From: a bacterium
GTDB taxonomy: Bacteria; Krumholzibacteriota; Krumholzibacteriia; JACNKJ01
Direction: 5' to 3'
Assembly (NCBI GenBank): GCA_014382085.1
Contig: JACNKJ010000264.1
Location: 1-5,005, forward strand
Length of the DNA: 5,005 bases
The notes under the pieces were generated by a model. That model had not been told where the DNA came from. It made no database searches and worked only from the letters and a program-made list of their open reading frames with translations. Below are positions 4,498-5,005 of the stretch, in pieces (within the stretch, counting starts at the first letter, position 1; each line of letters begins with the position of its first letter). The position numbers and the translations under genes are program-made.

Positions 4498-5005
4498 GTG
4501 TTCGAAAGGCGTCCACCGGGCATCCGGCTGCGGGAGCAACCCGCCGCCGAGGAAAGGGCGCGACTGGCCGCCGAATTGAACCTCCCTGAAGGTGTGGCAG
4601 TCTTGGCTTGGCAGCGCGGCATTCAAGACGCTCAAGCCTGGCGACACTTCACCGACCTCGATCCCGCCGCCGATCTGGTGGATCCCTGGTTACTTCCCGA
4701 CATGGAAAAGGCCGTGGCTCGACTGATTCTTGCCATGGAGCGTGGTGAGTCGCTTCTGGTTCACGGCGATTACGATGCCGACGGACTTACCGGCACGGCT
4801 ATCCTCGTTCGAGCCCTGCGTGGTTTGGGGGTGGATGCGCGACCCTTCGCCCCCCTGCGCGAAAAGGACGGCTACGGGCTCTCGCGCCGCGCCATGGAGA
4901 ACGCCGTCGATAAGGGCGTTCCCCCGGTAGGGAGCGTGGGTTGCGGATCTTCCGGCTGCGAGCTCCTCGCCCAGGTCGCCGCCCGCGGTGGAGAGCGCGT
5001 CACGA
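4498..5005 (+). CDS. recJ: Single-stranded-DNA-specific 5'-3' exonuclease RecJ, N-terminal part (3' truncated by window)
   Basis: RecJ degrades single-stranded DNA 5' to 3' in RecF-type recombination, base excision and mismatch repair, using two metal ions in a DHH-family phosphoesterase core. Seen: 169 codons open to the window end, with the frame intact. The N-terminal region has RGIQDAQAWRHFTDLDP and DPWLLPDMEKAVARL (residues 40-56 and 62-76), typical of RecJ. Motif I is VHGDYDADGLTGTAIL at 88-103, with Asp91, 93 and 95 present, followed by KDGYGLSRRAME (123-134). The region that normally reads VDCG (motif II) reads VGCG here (Gly148, codon GGT at 4939-4941), so an expected metal-ligand aspartate is missing. 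The DHH motif would lie just past the window. The GTG start follows a Shine-Dalgarno site and sits 27 nt after the hairpin downstream of rnpB. No separate promoter is obvious. The family assignment is firm, but full activity is uncertain. Confidence 0.92.
   Translation, partial: MFERRPPGIRLREQPAAEERARLAAELNLPEGVAVLAWQRGIQDAQAWRHFTDLDPAADLVDPWLLPDMEKAVARLILAMERGESLLVHGDYDADGLTGTAILVRALRGLGVDARPFAPLREKDGYGLSRRAMENAVDKGVPPVGSVGCGSSGCELLAQVAARGGERVT

Noticed and set aside
4058..4516. Minus-strand 152-codon frame covering the RNase P RNA
   Set aside because: The region is a structured RNA with conserved core elements and a perfect P1 pairing. The frame is fortuitous.
4498..5005. recJ as a frameshifted pseudogene
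   Set aside because: The frame is uninterrupted and RecJ-like throughout. Only one key residue differs, so a pseudogene call is not justified.
1..5005. CRISPR arrays, insertion sequences, attachment sites or integron features
   Set aside because: No regularly spaced repeats, transposase-like coding sequence or terminal inverted repeats were seen. The tRNA 3' end shows no duplicated segment downstream within the window.

Overview
The window is a piece of a bacterial chromosome with moderately high GC. All its genes lie on the + strand and are densely packed. A signal peptide, a periplasm-type multiheme cytochrome c and an NrfD-type membrane subunit point to a respiring, probably anaerobic, Gram-negative organism. 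It could belong to a delta-proteobacterium-like or FCB-group-like lineage. The sequence alone does not fix the phylum.

Positions 1-2630 hold the end of a redox operon. First comes the C-terminal 126 residues of a HybA-type 4Fe-4S ferredoxin subunit with a membrane anchor. Next is a complete HybB (NrfD-family) ten-helix quinone-interacting subunit. Last is an exported cytochrome c with 13 CxxCH haem-binding motifs. The three genes overlap or abut through translational-coupling junctions (ATGAGTGA and TAATG), so they probably form one membrane electron-transfer module. It would link the quinone pool to periplasmic haems and to a catalytic subunit, probably a [NiFe] hydrogenase, encoded upstream of the window.

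Positions 2631-4426 hold information-processing genes. A tRNA with a CAT anticodon (more like tRNA-Ile2 than elongator tRNA-Met) has a recognisable promoter in front of it. It is followed by a coiled-coil/C4 zinc-ribbon protein, an RNase HI-family protein with an extra N-terminal segment, and the class A RNase P RNA gene (rnpB). A near-consensus promoter for rnpB lies in the last codons of the RNase HI gene, and its TATAAT -10 box contains that gene's stop codon.

Positions 4427-5005 hold a terminator-like hairpin and then the first 169 codons of recJ, the single-strand DNA exonuclease, cut by the window edge. The RecJ reading frame is intact, but the conserved motif II aspartate reads as glycine.

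I found no mobile element, CRISPR array or clearly new defence or biosynthetic system. The most interesting points are the 13-haem cytochrome paired with HybAB, the promoter embedded in a stop codon, and the RecJ motif II substitution.
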